A stretch of 64,000 nt of DNA from Archilochus colubris (taxonomy: Eukaryota > Chordata > Aves > Apodiformes > Trochilidae). The stretch covers positions 1,441,627 to 1,505,626 of the forward strand of contig CM041092.1 in the NCBI GenBank assembly GCA_023079485.1, read 5' to 3'. Both the position numbers and the translations under genes were made by a program. Position 1 is the stretch's first letter; each line of letters starts with the position of its first letter. This document shows, piece by piece, positions 33,801 through 46,900 of the stretch. The notes beneath the pieces were generated by a model, which did not search any database, was not told the DNA's origin, and worked only from the letters and a program-made list of their open reading frames with translations.

Positions 33801-36800
33801 GTTGCGTTGGGAAATTATCTTCCCCCTCCTTTAAGTCTGCAACAGCCGTGCTGGGGACACGGGTGGCATCCCTCACAAAATGGTTCTCTTGCAGCGCAGA
33901 GGAAACATCCCCCCTCCTCCTTTTCCCCAGCCCCCTCACCCCGGTACCGTGACGCCCAAAATGAGGAGGGCTTGGTGCTGGTGACCCAAGTGGCCCCGTC
34001 TGTCTGGCAGGAACCCCCTGGGGCGGAATAACTCGGGGCAAGGGAAGCTGCTGGGGTTGCCGGAGTGCTGAGCACCCTGTGCTGTATTGAACAGGGCTCT
34101 GTTACATAAGGCGTTGTGGCCAGCTCATAAAATAACACAGATTATACCATAAAATAGTGTGTACGTCAGTGCAGACGTATGTATGGTATGATGTGGTATC
34201 CCCAGGGGAATGGACAAGAGCCTGGATCTCTTCAGATGAAGCTTTCCCCCCCACCACCCTTGCCTGACAATGAGGTTGTATGGGTCTGGAGCCACGTACT
34301 GGCAACTTGTTTTAGCATCCCTTTATTTCAGAGGGAGAAACTGAACTGGAACAGAACTGAAACTGACTAATGCAGTGCACCAGGATGAGAGGAAGCCCCG
34401 TGTGTTGTGTTTGAATCCTTCAAAACTCTGCTTCTTTGGGTCAGCTGAGAAATCCCTGCCTTTTTAGTACGTGTGTGTCAATTTGTGTTTCCTCTCACTG
34501 CTGCTTACAAGCTGCCATGCTAAGTGGGTATGAGTGTGTTGGATCTCTCAGGGATGTGTTCCAGGATCCAACTGGATGTTTCTGTAAACCAGGCATTTGT
34601 AAGGCAAAGTGTGAATTCTTGGGAACTGTTCACAATCCTGAATGTGTCTTGTGCTGGTATAATGTCTTTCAGCAAAGTATAAACACTCTTTTCAGAAAAC
34701 AGCTCAGAAGGGTGATAGCATGGCTGAGAAGGCTAACTTGCTGGGTAGTGGCTGCTCTATGTTGTATCTAGAAATGTTTTACCTATTAAAGCCAGGTTTT
34801 AAAGTTCACTAGAGATTGCACATGAATGTCTGGTGGGATTCAAGAGTGCTTCTGAGATGCTTAACTCCATGCATTTCAGTAAAACTCCATAGATTTCTTC
34901 TAGTGACCTTTGGGAAAAGCAGTGAAAGCAATTTCAGTGACAGCAGAAGCTCAGAGCCCTACCTGATATACAGACATCTGTGTTAGGATTTGTACCTCTA
35001 ACAGAAGAGAGGAACTAGGTCTTTAGCTGTCCACTTGGAAGGACCAGGATGAAGAACTCATTTCCAGGTTCCTTAACACTCTCTTAACAAGTTCACAGTA
35101 ATGCTGTTTGCAGCTTGTGTAATGTTACAGCCTCTCAGTGTTTGAGAATGTTTCTGATAGACTTCTGGAATCAAGAGAAAATGTGGGAATCTCAGCTTTC
35201 CTTGACGAAAAGAAAAAACCCTAAAAAGCAAGGCACCTAAAAGGGATCTGGAGCATATAATCAGACAGAAAACCTGGGGGCTGTAAACCCCAGAGGCTCA
35301 GGCACAAAGCAGCTACAGTCCCCCAAGTGTCTGTTTGCATTGTGCTCCTGAACCACTTGCTTAAAACATTATACCTTATTATTATTGTTATTTTGGTTTC
35401 TGACTCATGAGGTGAGAATGCCTGCTGAGACAATATTCTGGCAAACAGGTAGAGTGATGGGTCATGTGAGTATTCCTCTTCAGCCAAAGAGAGCCAATGT
35501 AGTACAGTTAATACAGTGAAAAACAAATCAAGGCTAGAGTACTGGTTCCCTGAGGTTAAGAGAAAATAACTGTAAGCATGCAAAGATTAAAGTCAGGGCC
35601 TTTGTACTGTTCTGAGTTTTAGGATCTGGAAGGCTGAGCCCAGCTGTTGTGTGGCTTGTGAACTGAAGGAGCTGGGAGGTTGTGTACTCTAGGTGCTCTT
35701 TCATTCTCTGAAGCACTGGGAGATGGGTTTGAAGACTTGTGCTGCTTGCAATGCCTCCAGCATAAAATAAACCTTCTCAAGATGAGTCATTCCAGTACAG
35801 TAACATCATCCTTAAGTAGGCATTTGTCCTCAGAAAATCCATACATCAGCTTTCTATTGTCAAGGCCTAATATTCATGGCAAGAAGTAAGAGCTAACGAG
35901 TCATTGTTTTGGGGTTTTTTTTTAACCCTAATTCTTATAATTTCACAAGTGGAAATTATAAGTGAATATATATTCACTCTGGATTTTTCTCTGCAGGAAA
36001 TTCATGTCCAAAGAGGCAGAAAGCTGTAGCACCCTGGTGGACTGGCAGAAAGTCTGCCTGAACCTCTAGAGTGAGCCTGACCAGAGGGGCTGCTGAGCTG
36101 CTTTAGGCTCTCTCCCAGCCATACAGTAGGAGTTACAGCTGTTCCTAGCCCTAAAGGCAAGGCCAGAACAAAAACCCACTCACCCCCCATTCTTTGGGGT
36201 TTGTACCTGCAAAGAGAGCAGCTGGTGGGCTGGGTTAGTGGGGGTGAATCCCTGCCATGATGATGAAAGCAGAGAGAAGAGCAGCACTTGTGGTCAAGGG
36301 TTAAGCTTTGTCCATTTTCCAAACAGCCACGTGAGGTTTTTTTTCAGGAATAAACCCACACCCAGTGTGCATCCTACATGTACATCTCACATCTGAATTT
36401 GCAGTGCAAGAAAAGGTGAATGATCAGTGTGTGGCACTTACACAGAATAAATGTCCTCGCTTTTACAGAGGTACTGTAAAATCACACCATCCAAAGGCAG
36501 GGAAGCTGAGGTAGGTACCAAATATATCCCTAGGCTCTTTTGGTACTGAATAAACAGATTAACTGGGCAGAGAACAGTCCAGGAGAAGTGTGCAGCTGAA
36601 ATTTTCCTGTTAAAACCAGGAACAAACTTGACATTTTACAAGACTACATAGATATGTAGATTTTTTTAGAACTGAAGTGATTATTATAGTGTGTATGCAC
36701 ACGCATCTATAAAATGCATGCAAAAACATGTGGTTTTATTTTATGTATATAAAAGGAAATGGGTTGTGTGCACGGGTATTGCAATCCATTACCAGCTGTG

Positions 36801-37352
36801 ATGATTAATGTGGAGTAGATGATGCACCAGCTAGTGTGAGGCTTTTGAGGAAGGAAAATTACACTGTTGAAGCTGAAAAAAACCTTACCAGTGATTTTAG
36901 ACAAAAAATAGTTGCTGAGTTGAAGAGGTGCAGATATATGGAAGCAAACAACTTGTGCAGCCACAAGTGCCCTTGTAATCTACATGTGAAGTGCAGGCTT
37001 TCAGGTGATGAAAGCTGCATGACCACAGAGAGAAACATCTTCCCAGTGAAGCTTTTTGCCTTTTTTGTTACCCCACCCTTGTGATTCTGGGGGGCTTTTT
37101 TAGTGTTGTGTGTAGGGGCAGCCTTTTGGCAATGAAAGCTTGTTAGGGAAGTACATCTTACATTCTTGGTAACAAGAGAATAGGAATAAAAACCCTTTAG
37201 GACAGGGGGCTTGAGACAGTGAGGTCCATTGGGTAAGAAAATAATGCTGTCTTAGCTTGGCAGCTGTGCTCTAAGATATGTGTGTGTTATGGCATGGGAA
37301 GATGTGAATACTGCTTGATGTGGCAGTCCAGGATTTCCCAGTCCTCTTTGGT
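33801..37352 (+). other. CACNB4: Intronic sequence downstream of the second promoter
   Basis: Composition falls from GC-rich to AT-rich after about 34.0 kb. No recognisable transposon or exon was found. A 111-codon plus-strand frame at 34436-34771, rich in Cys and Leu, has no family resemblance. Confidence 0.6.
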
Positions 37353-37650
37353 TTCATAGAATCACAGGTTTTTCAGGGTTGGAAGGGACCTTTAAGCTCA
37401 CCCAGTTCCAACCCCCCTGCCATGGGCAGGGACACCTCCCACAGATCAGGGTGCTCAGAGCCCCATCCAGCCTGGCCTTAAAAACTTCAGGGCATCCACC
37501 ACCTCCCTGGGCAACCTGTGCCAGTGTCTCACCACCTTCATGGGGAAGAGCTTCTTCCTAATATCTCATTTAATCTTCCCTCCTCTAGTTTGAGACCATT
37601 CCCCCTAGTCCTGTCACTACTTGACATCCTAAAAAGCCTCCCATCTTTTC
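37353..37650 (-). mobile_element. CR1 3'-end fragment, antisense, about 300 bp
   Basis: It begins with 'tcatagaatcacaggttttt', the reverse complement of the CR1 terminal repeat region. It continues through 'gggttggaagggacctttaa', 'ccccctgccatgggcaggga', 'agagccccatccagcctggc' and 'cctccctgggcaacctgtgc' to 'ccctagtcctgtcactactt'. This is the standard order of a CR1 3' UTR and end of ORF2 read backwards. It is moderately diverged. Confidence 0.93.
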
Positions 37651-38892
37651 CAGAAACAAACTTCAACGAAACCTTCCCAGAAGAAATCACATTTTCTGTA
37701 AAATTAAGTTTTCCATGCAAACAGCAGTTAATTGAACCATTCCCTCCAGGAGCTAGCAACAAATACCCTCTAATGCAGAGTCCTTCCCAGCCCTGCCAGC
37801 CCAGGGGGAATGACAAGTAAGTGTCACCCTTTCTTCACCTGCCAAGCTGTCAGAGCAGTCCCTTTCCATTTGTTTTTATTTTTATCTCCAGAGCACTCCT
37901 TTCAGCACAGCAGCTGAGCATGGGGCATGGTTTTCCTCACTTCTCCCCGGGTGGAAGTGGAAGGCTTGTCAGCACCTGGGGAGCTTTATCCTGGGTACTT
38001 GAGTCACTTATCAGGGCTGCTGGAAATTGCTGAGGAGTTCAGCTTGGCTTGGTAAGAGGAGAAGGAGCAGAGACACAGCAAGGGGTGTCCTGGCGTGGGG
38101 TTAGTGGGTGGCTGGGAGAGAGGGAAGGCTGGGGGCTGACATGAGTGGGAAGTCTGTCTTGTGTGGCCGTGGTGGTTGGTGCCTGGGTGGAAAGGAGGGT
38201 GCTGCTCAGTGTCACCACTTGGCCAGAGCTGGTGACAGCCTGCAGCACCCTCTCTGCGTGCCTTTCTGCTTAATAATGGCAGTGTTTCCCACTCAGGTCA
38301 TCATCTTCCTCCTGGGGTTTGAGTCCTTTAAGATGGCATTTCATTTCTGCCTTCATCTTCTGCCTGTCTTCTTGGTGGGAAGTTAATACTTAAATACTGA
38401 ATGGGTCACTGTTGGTACCTCCCATCTCTGGGGGGGAGTAGGAAAGGTGGTCCCTGATTGCTCTATACATCTTCTCAGTTGCAGGCTGAGATGAAGCAAA
38501 ACTGTCTATTTTTAAGTGCTTTTCATCCTGTCTCTCCTACAAAACTCTTCCTGCTGGTGTAATTTAAAAAACTCCTTGCATTCAGTTCCCTGTAACCTGT
38601 TCAGCAGCACTGCTTGTGCCAAGTGTGGGTCCATGCTGAAGCTGCAGCCCAGAGCCCACTGTTGACACAACAACTCTGTTTCAGGTGGCAGCTGGTGGGT
38701 TGTGGTTTCTGACCCCTCTCAGAGGAGAGGAGCTGGGTGGGCTGTCCTGGGAAGGGGTGATGCCCACAGAGCACACACAGTGGGGCTGCAGTGAGACAGA
38801 GGTGGTTCCTTGCTCTCCTGAAATCCTTTCTTTGTGGCTGTCAGCTCTCTGCTCCCCCCAAGCCAATTACTGTGGAGTTTTGTAATACCTTG

Positions 38893-38964
38893 TGGAACAT
38901 CCTTGTTCTTATGTCTGATCTTATGGAACATCCTTGTTCTTATATTTGATCTTATGGAACACCT
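38893..38964 (+). repeat. 31-bp tandem repeat, about 2.3 units
   Basis: TGGAACATCCTTGTTCTTAT begins units at 38893 and 38924, and a partial third unit starts at 38955. The first two units differ at two positions (ATGTCTGATC versus ATATTTGATC). The small repeat number suggests a recent local duplication. Confidence 0.93.
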
Positions 38965-41764
38965 TTAGACACCAAGATCAAGCAGCAGGCTTCCTTCAGC
39001 TGTCAAATAAACCCTGGGACTTTCAGGGGGTTAGGAAGGCTTCAGGGATTGTTTGGTGCAGCATTTCCACAGGTCCCTTCTATAATTTTCAAGCTGAAGA
39101 TGGAAAGTTGGTAGTGCAGCTCTGGCTGTCATTTGATAGAGCTTGATGGATTTTGAAGGCTGCTAGGAAAAGTCAATGGATTTTCCTTTCTTTTTTCCAA
39201 CATGCTTGCCAGCACAGCTCCCTAGTGGTGGAGAGCCTGGTGATGCACACTCTCTTTACAGCACACAGAGGAGTTTTCAAACTTGCAGAATCTTTGCTTG
39301 TTTTATAGATAAAATTAATTACAGACTAAGGCTGCACAGAACATGCTGAGTCCTCAGCCATCCAGGCCTTCTGTGAGGTGCTGAGGTTGGTGATGCAAAG
39401 GGAAGTGAGATCCTGCTGAAGCCATCCTTCTTTGGGAGGTCTCCTTTGAGACCCTTTGGGGCTGATCTTCAGTAGGAGGCAACTGGAATTTCTTTCTTTT
39501 ACTCCTGAGAGAGAGCTGGGATGTGTCTGAACTGAGGGAACTGTCCTTGCAGTGCCATTTGTCACTTGGTGTCTCTTGGTTCTCCATTGGGATTAATTTT
39601 TTACTGTTTAATCCAAAAAGGATGAGTGATGGCAGGACCTGACATTGTCTCCTTGCTGTTTGGTGATGTAGGGCTTTTACTTTCAGGTGAACACTGAATT
39701 CTATCTTGACTGGGAACATTTTTGATAATTTCTGATAAAAAGAGGTTATCCTCTGCCCATTGAATCTTCTGCATTCTCAGGGAAGTTTGGCTTTACGTGC
39801 ATAAAGCATTTGTGTGTTTGTGACAGTTCCAAATGTGTTTTCATTTCTGGTAGTTCTTAATAGATTGCCTTGCCTAATGAATCATCATCTGCCTAACATT
39901 TGTCTTTTTGCATAAAAGGCTGTCTGACAGGGGTTGGAAAGGTAACTTCTGTTCTGTTTTGGGGGTTGATGAGGTGGTTTTGCTGAGGTTTTTTTCTACT
40001 AAAACTTCCAAACTCTGTTACTACAACATTGCCTATTACCAGGTGTAATGTTTTGTTCTCACATGACAGTGGTTTTCTGTCTGGCTCCCATCTCCTGTTT
40101 GTTAAATCTAATGTTGTGATTCCACATGATGGTAGTCAAACTTCCAGTAAAAACTGTAAATATTTTTATTTATGATTTAAAAAATAAATATTTCTAATTT
40201 ACGATAAAAACAACACTGCCTGCTGTGTCCATTGAGGTTTTTGTTGTTTGGTTGTTTGGTTTTTTCAGCAAAAATACATTGAAAGGGGAAAATAAAAGAG
40301 CTTCAGGTCACCTAAACAAAAGAAACATAATGAGGAATAGCTGCCAGTGGGGGAAGTAAGAGCTCAGCAGATTGGGATAGTTGGAGTTTAGTAATATTTA
40401 TTCACCTGAAGGACTAAGTTGTGCCATAACTTTGCCTTTCCTCCTGCCTTTGGGTGCCTTCTGGGGGTCTCCTGAATGACTGTGGAGTGCAGGTGAAGTG
40501 GGAAGGGCTTCCCACAAATCTGCTGGGATTGCAGGTGGCTTTCCCAATTCCCAGTGCTTAAGAGAACGTGAGGAAGTGTCAGCAGCTCTGCCTGGGCTGA
40601 AGGGCATCCCAGGGAGCCCCGTGGCTCTTGGTGCTGGAGGAACATCACAGAAATAATGAATAACAAGGGGAGAAGCTTACCCTAGGATTTGTTGATGTCA
40701 GGGCTTGCTTCCCTATCTCCTTAAAACACATTCTGCTTCTGAGATACCGAGCTGTTGGATGTTTTTCCATTGAGTATGCACTTATAGAGATGGAGCCTGG
40801 TTTTAAAAGTCAGCAGCTTACACAAATGCAGATTACAGTACAAACAGGACAAGCCTGACAACTGTTCATGGTCATTTGGAATCCAGTAATTAATTTCAAA
40901 GTGTCATTTCCTTGGCTGCAGGCTGGGTTCTGTAGGGATTGCAGGTGGTGGCAAGATTTGCTTGCAAACTTTCGTCAGATCCTGCTTTGTATTTTTCCAC
41001 TGTGCTTCACTGCTAATTTTCATGCCAACAGTGAACTGTTCTCAGTTCTTGAGTGGCTCAGTTTGCCATCTCCTTTCCTTCTTGCCATCTCTTCAGCATG
41101 TGCTGACAGCCAGGGGCAATATGTGTGCTTCTCCATGGGGCTCAGTGAGGAGGTTTACAGAGTGCTCATAGGCATGGCCTTTGTCTTTGTCTTTGCCCAG
41201 GGGGTTACCCTCATTCAGAGGTCCCTCACTTGTGGACACCTTGGTCCCCTTCACTTGTGACACCTTAGGTCAGGGTCCTGTGCATGCCAGCTGATCTCAG
41301 CAGCCTGCCAGTCACTCCTGGTGTAACACCATCTAAGTAGGAAACTCTTTGGGAGGGAACTTTGCATCATTTATTTCGTAAGCCAAATAAAAGAGAAGTT
41401 GGACTGGAGCTTCCTTGCCCCATTGCAGCTCACTGGCTCATATGCTGGAGCCCTGGTGTGTGCCCATCTTTCCCTGTGTTACTGGGCAGCAGAAGAGATT
41501 TCTCCTCAGGAAAAAGACACCAGAGAGCAGTTCTTGGGAGAGTGAGAGGGATGTGCACAGCTGGGTGGGTTAGAGGAGCAGTGTAGGTTACCATGTGCTG
41601 CTGAACACCCAGAGCCTCTCTTCCTTGTTCCTGTATCTTTTATTACCTTCCCCTCCTCTAAGGTTCTCTTTCCTTAACTTGGCTCTGTTCCTACCATACT
41701 GCCTTTGAGCAGATGCTGGGTTTGTGTCTCTATATACAGACACATATGTGTATATACATCCATA

Positions 41765-41820
41765 TGTGGGGTTGGGCTCAGGAGGTTCCTTCCAGCTTCA
41801 GCTATTCTGTCATTCTGAAG
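41765..41820 (+). mobile_element. Degenerate CR1 3'-terminal fragment, sense
   Basis: The sequence reads 'tgtggggttgggctcagga', then 'ggttccttccagcttcagct', then 'attctgtcattctgaa'. The order (ggttgg..., ggttccttcca..., attctgt repeat) matches a decayed CR1 terminus. Confidence 0.55.
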
Positions 41821-42854
41821 TTTTCAGAGCAAAAAGGGAAGAAGGGGGAGGTCCTGTCCAGATACTAATTCTGGTGACTGTCCTGTGCCCACCTGTCTGT
41901 CTTTGTCTCCCCCATGGTGCTGAGCAGATAGATTGATTTTTTGATATGGAGGGTTAATTGTATGCCCAGGCTCAGCCAAGCTTTTCCAGCCAGCATGGAG
42001 AGCAGGAGGAAGGCACTGGTGTCTGGTTTGGGGCCTGCAGAGCTGAGGGTGTACATCTGCATGTTGTGTTCCTGTCAAAGCCAGCCTTGTCAGAAGGGCT
42101 TCAGGGGCTCTGAGGGCTCAGGAGGAGCAGTGCTGGGCTACTCTGCTCCTTGGGGCTGTGAGGATTTCAGCTTTCACAAGGGCAAGGAAGAGCAGTAAAG
42201 CCCAGGGGGAGGAGGATGAGGGACAGACCTTCTGTTGTGGTTTGGTTTTTTCCTAAAAAGTCAGGCAGTACAAAGGCTGTGTAAATTCTGGAGATGGAGC
42301 TGTTTGGTTGTGCTGTTTCACCAGCATGGGGAATGCAGCCTGGCAGTGAGCTGATTTATTACAGAAATCATGAGGAAAAAACCCCTCCTATCATCTTGCT
42401 GAGTACTGAAGTGGTGAAGTGTGTGTTTGAACGAGCTGCTAACACTTCATATAAAACTTCACAAGCCTTTTTATTTTGGGATAATTCTGCTTATACTAAA
42501 TACGTTTTCTCTGTGAGCCCTCTTTTTTTTTTTTTTTTTTTTTTTTTCCCATACTGGGACAGTTCCCCAGAAATTGACTCTCTGGTGGGTCAGCTCACTT
42601 GTGCTAAAGCTTCCTTCCCTGGGCTGTGTGTCCTTGGTACAGTGGCATTGCAGTTAGTGATTACATTATCATAAATGTTATGCCTGCTGTTTATGTGTTG
42701 CTGTAGGTACCCTGTGAGGTGCTCTTGGTGTGTAGAAGGCTGGAGAATATTTTTTTTTTAATAGCCATGTGCATCGGGGCCATAAATGAGCCCATGGGAC
42801 TATGAACTATTGGGTGAGGTGGCCAAGGCATCTCCCAGTTCCTTCCCACCAGTC

Positions 42855-43110
42855 CACCAGTCCAGGTACAATCTCAGTTTCTGGGCTGTTAGTCCAACAA
42901 GGGAGCCAATCCCTGCCCTGATCCTGCTGACCACACTCTTGCTGACACAAGCCAGGATGTTGTTGGTCTTCTTGGCCACCTGGGCACATTGCTGGCTTCT
43001 ATTAAACCACTCTCAACCAACATCCCCAGGTCCTTCAACACTGAGCTCTTTCCATCTCCTTTCTCCAAGCCTGGAACATGGCATGGGACAGTACTCACCC
43101 TGCCTCCCCT
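42855..43110 (-). mobile_element. CR1 ORF2 fragment, antisense, internal part
   Basis: The block 'gacacaagccaggatgttgt', then 'tggtcttcttggccacctgg', then 'gcacattgctggcttctatt' is the reverse complement of the CR1 segment encoding AQVAKKTNNILA. It corresponds to the [12 protein letters not shown] segment in the young copies. Further along, 'caacatccccaggtccttca' and 'caagcctggaacatggcatg' match adjacent antisense CR1. The fragment lacks the 3' terminus and is old. Confidence 0.82.
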
Positions 43111-46100
43111 GAGACAGTCCTGGCTCAAAGAAATGACCCAGGAAAGGTTTGTTGGGTGTGGGAACACAACTGAGCCACCAGTGTGAGCATGAGCCAGCCC
43201 TGCAAGAAAGCTGCTTAGCAGAGACAGGGATCTGGTGTCATTTTCCCTCTGTACCTACCAGTGGTTCTGGGCTTAGAAGTGTCTAAAAAAGAAAAACGGG
43301 GAAAAAAAACTTCTCAGTGTATTTGTTTTCCAAGTTTCTGACTAAATTGGAGGAGTAGCTTCATCCCCAGTGTAATGCTTAGTTACAATGTTCTTAGGAT
43401 GCTTTTTGCACTCCAGAAAACAGGAATATTGAAACTTTGCACTTTTTATCAGTCTCTCATTAGAAAACGTACGTGTTGCCAGATAGAAGAACAGACAGAT
43501 GAATTACAGTTTGCCTCCCTACATTTTCCCATGCTGATTTCAATTGCCTGTTACTTTTTGTACACAGTGTTGGAAGGAGTAGAGTGGAAGGAAGTGTTTT
43601 TGTACATTGTTGGATAGGTATTGTGTGTGAATCTCCCCTAGAGTAGATCCATTTCAGGAATGCATTAAGTAATCTCTCCCTTTAATAGATGAGGTCTGCT
43701 GCATGTAAACAGACATCATGAGTGGGAGTTTAAGAGAGGAAAAGTCACAGGCTGGAATATTTTCTCTTATGCATTTAAAATTCATAGAGTTGTGGTGGAT
43801 ATGTAGAAGTTGTTTTGCTGAGCAGAATTAAGAAGTTGACTTAGGCTTTGAAACTTGCCAATAAATGTCATTCCTAGTGCTGACACTGCCAGTTATAACT
43901 GGAGGTACAACTATGCTGAAGATGTCTTACCTATTAGAATATTTAAGAACCTTGTTCCATTTTTTAGCTGCACTGCTCTGGATATAACACATGCAAATGT
44001 TGTCTTTGTGTTGGCTCAGAATCAAATTTGCAGCTTTCATTGTAAAACCTTTCTATCCTATTTTTAAAGAAGATCCTCCCTCCTAGCTCACTTTGTTACT
44101 GTATAGGCTTATAAATGTTATGAATACAGGCAGGAATTTGTACCCAGGGTTTTGAATGATCTTGCTCCCAGCATCTGAGAAAGAAATTTCCATGGGACTT
44201 TGGTCTCTCTCTGTCCAAATCCATCTTGATTCTTTGACCACAGCAGGCCAGGTGTGTCCCCAGTGTTGACCAAGTTTAAAGTTACAGCCCTGATACCTTG
44301 GAGATGCTGGTGACAGCCATTTGAATATGTGATGTGCTCAGTACTGAAATCTATCTCTAAGATTCTTGGGTGTAACACACAAATTCATCATTCTTCCATA
44401 GCCTTTGTTCTCTGCAGGAAAAAGCTTCTGATTTCTTACGCTGGTTCTCTGCACCCGAGTGATATCCACAGAGTGGGAAAATACATTCCAAGGCATGTAC
44501 CTTTCCATGGATATTTTGTGCCTTCCTTCATAAGCAAGAATTTAATGTAGAAAAGATAAGCAGGTTCTATTTGGCATCAGAGTTGGTTATGCTGCATTCC
44601 TCAAAGAAAAATAAAACAAACCCCAAAACCAATTCTAAGGTTAGGCTGCCTTTCTGGATGGTCTGATCTCTTCCAGGTAAAGAGTCTGTAGCCTCAGAAG
44701 AACAACAGCAGCCTTGTAAATAAATAAAAATGCTGCAGTGTTGTTTTGCTGAGAACTGAGGTGTGTCCCAGGTCATTACAGCCCATTTTCCAGGCTGATT
44801 TTGCTGAGCTTTTTCAAACCTGTCTGACCTAAACAGAAATTGCACATGGCTGTGAACTCTGAAATCTGGGGCCAGAACTGAGCTGAGGGATAAAACCAAA
44901 ATAAGAGCCTGGGTTTCAGTGGAGGTAAGCTAATGGATTTCAGGGAAGTGCAGCCCAGAAGTCCTGATTCCTGCTCAGTTTTTTTCCAGCCATTCAGTGC
45001 CTCCTCCTGTTGGCTCTTTTGCCTCTTAACCCAACTGCAGTTGCTGCATTACTTAAACAAAAATAAATAAATAAAAAAGCCACAAAAGCTTCTTCCCAGC
45101 AGCTGGAAGCTCAACCTGCTTTCCCCCATCAAACTATTTCAGGAAGGAAATCAGCAAAGTGGTGTCCCCAGTGGCTGCCTGCCTGGCTGAGTATGTGCTG
45201 CAGTCTCTGGAGATCCTGACAGCATTTGGGTTCTTTTGGTTTGGTTTTTATTTCGTTTTGCTTCTTGCTCCCAGGGCAAGTCCCTCCCTGCCTGGGCTCC
45301 CAATTGCAGGGGGGCTGCTGGCAAAGAGGTTCTGCTGGAGAGGAGCTCTGGCTCCCAGGAGGAACTCCCAGATCCTGCTCTCCTCTGGTTTTCTGTCTCA
45401 CCAGCTGGTGTTTTCCTTCCTCCTGTGAGAGCAGAAGGAGCTGCCCAAGCTGCAGGAGCAGCCACCTCTGCTCAGTGCTCTGGGATGATGGGGCCAGGGG
45501 AGGAGTGGAGTTGTTGCTCCCTGAGGCTCACCAATTATTTTCCTCTCTTGGTACCTCTCACTAATTTGGTAATTTATTTGGATTTCAGCAGCGTGGCTTG
45601 CACAGCTCTTTTCCAGCTTTGAGGCTGACATAAAGACTGCAGTACAGGGATACCAAAGGATCTGTGTTGGCAGCCAGAGTGATACCAATGCCAGCGAGGG
45701 ACAGCTGGAGTCCTGGCTGTGTCTGGGGTGGCATTGCTGGCTCTGCAGCTCCCTGCCCATGGTGTACAGGGGATTAGGAACTTCATAGGAGCCCAGGACT
45801 CCAGGCCCTGTTCCTGGAGAGCAGGCAGATGAAGTGTGTCTCCAAGGAGAGAGGACAGTCAGGGCATTTTCATTCTCTAAGGGTGGGGGAGACCCGAGGC
45901 ACACGTGGATGCTGTCACCCACAGTTGTCACCATCAGCTTCTTTCTCTGACAGAGGTGCTGTGCTGGCCCATCCCTTCCCCAGGGCCTTCATCAGTTCTG
46001 TGGTGGTGTGGGGTTGGGAGAGGTTGCTGGGAGGCCTCCTCCTCATCCCCTGCACTCCTCTTCCTCCCTGCTGCTGGCTGTCCCTGCAGCCTTCCCACCT

Positions 46101-46785
46101 GCAGCCCAGCCCAGGAGGGAGATGCTGTGCAGAGGGATAAAGAAGCTGGTTTAACAACAGAGTACATCAGTGCTGTGCCCTCCCCGTGGAGCTGATGGCA
46201 CACAGGAGGATTTACTAAAGAGACCTGGGGGAGAACTCATTAGTAATTGAATTCTCCTGCAGGTTTTGTGCAGAGGAAAGTAGGATGTACACAGCAGCCA
46301 CTGCAGCTGAACATGGACCCCATCCCAGAGGAGTCTTCAACCCTGCAGCTTCCAGGGACTGAGTTCCTGGCATGGAAAACTCTCTGCAAAGGCACAGAAA
46401 GAATGAAATACAAAACATGTAGTTACTGCTAAAAAGCACTAAAGAAGATGTGAGTTCAATACAATCCTTTCCTTCCTGCCAGCAGCACAGGGTGCTTGGA
46501 GGGAGTTTCCCTGGAACACAGAGGTCTTCTGGTGATCTGCCTCCTGCAATGGGTGCCACGAATGCATTAATACTCATATAAGCTATGGCCATCCCCAGAT
46601 CTCTTCCCTTTCTGAGTATTCTGGGTGTTCAGGTCAGCATCATGTCATCCTGACTTTTGAAATATTTTATTAGAGCAATTAAGGGCTGCTCTGTCCAGCA
46701 TGTGCAGTTTGGCTACCCAAGAATCCAGCTTTGGGTGTTCAGGCTCTGGGAATTTCACTTTGTTTAGCTCAGGGCAGAAAAGGAA
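43111..46785 (+). other. CACNB4: Intronic sequence, no gene seen
   Basis: Mixed intron. The GC-richer part at about 45200-46150 supports chance open frames of up to 178 codons on both strands. No domain, exon, transposon or RNA gene was recognised. Confidence 0.6.
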
Positions 46786-46900
46786 CTTGCAGTGTTTCTG
46801 ACAGCTGACTGGCTTTCGGTTTATATCCTTCTTCTTCCCATCCTTGCAGTGTTTCTGACAGCTAACTGGCTTTTGGTTTATATCCTTCTTCTTCCCATCC
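46786..46900 (+). repeat. 57-bp direct tandem duplication
   Basis: Two adjacent 57-bp copies starting CTTGCAGTGTTTCTGACAGC lie at 46786-46842 and 46843-46899. They differ at only two positions (G to A in CTGACTGG/CTAACTGG, and C to T in CTTTCGGT/CTTTTGGT). This implies a recent local duplication. Each copy contains a pyrimidine-rich CCTTCTTCTTCCCATCC followed by TTGCAG or a similar sequence, so the duplication creates an extra acceptor-like motif. Confidence 0.96.

Larger units (their letters stand above)
37651..42854 (+). other. CACNB4: Intronic sequence with short tandem duplications
   Basis: Non-coding intron. It includes the 31-bp tandem repeat near 38893, a small CR1 end near 41765, and a pure T-run of about 25 at 42523-42547. 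A minus-strand frame of 121 codons at 39354-39719 has no recognisable relatives. No exon or RNA gene was identified. Confidence 0.6.

Noticed and set aside
34436..34771. 111-codon Cys- and Leu-rich frame downstream of the second promoter
   Set aside because: It has no recognisable domain, no splice context, and a length within chance expectation for this composition.
39354..39719. 121-codon minus-strand frame
   Set aside because: It has no family resemblance and no promoter or polyadenylation context. It was considered as a decayed retrogene, but no source gene was recognised.
45398..45934. 178-codon minus-strand frame in a GC-richer intron patch
   Set aside because: Similar-length frames exist on the opposite strand at the same place, which is typical of local composition.
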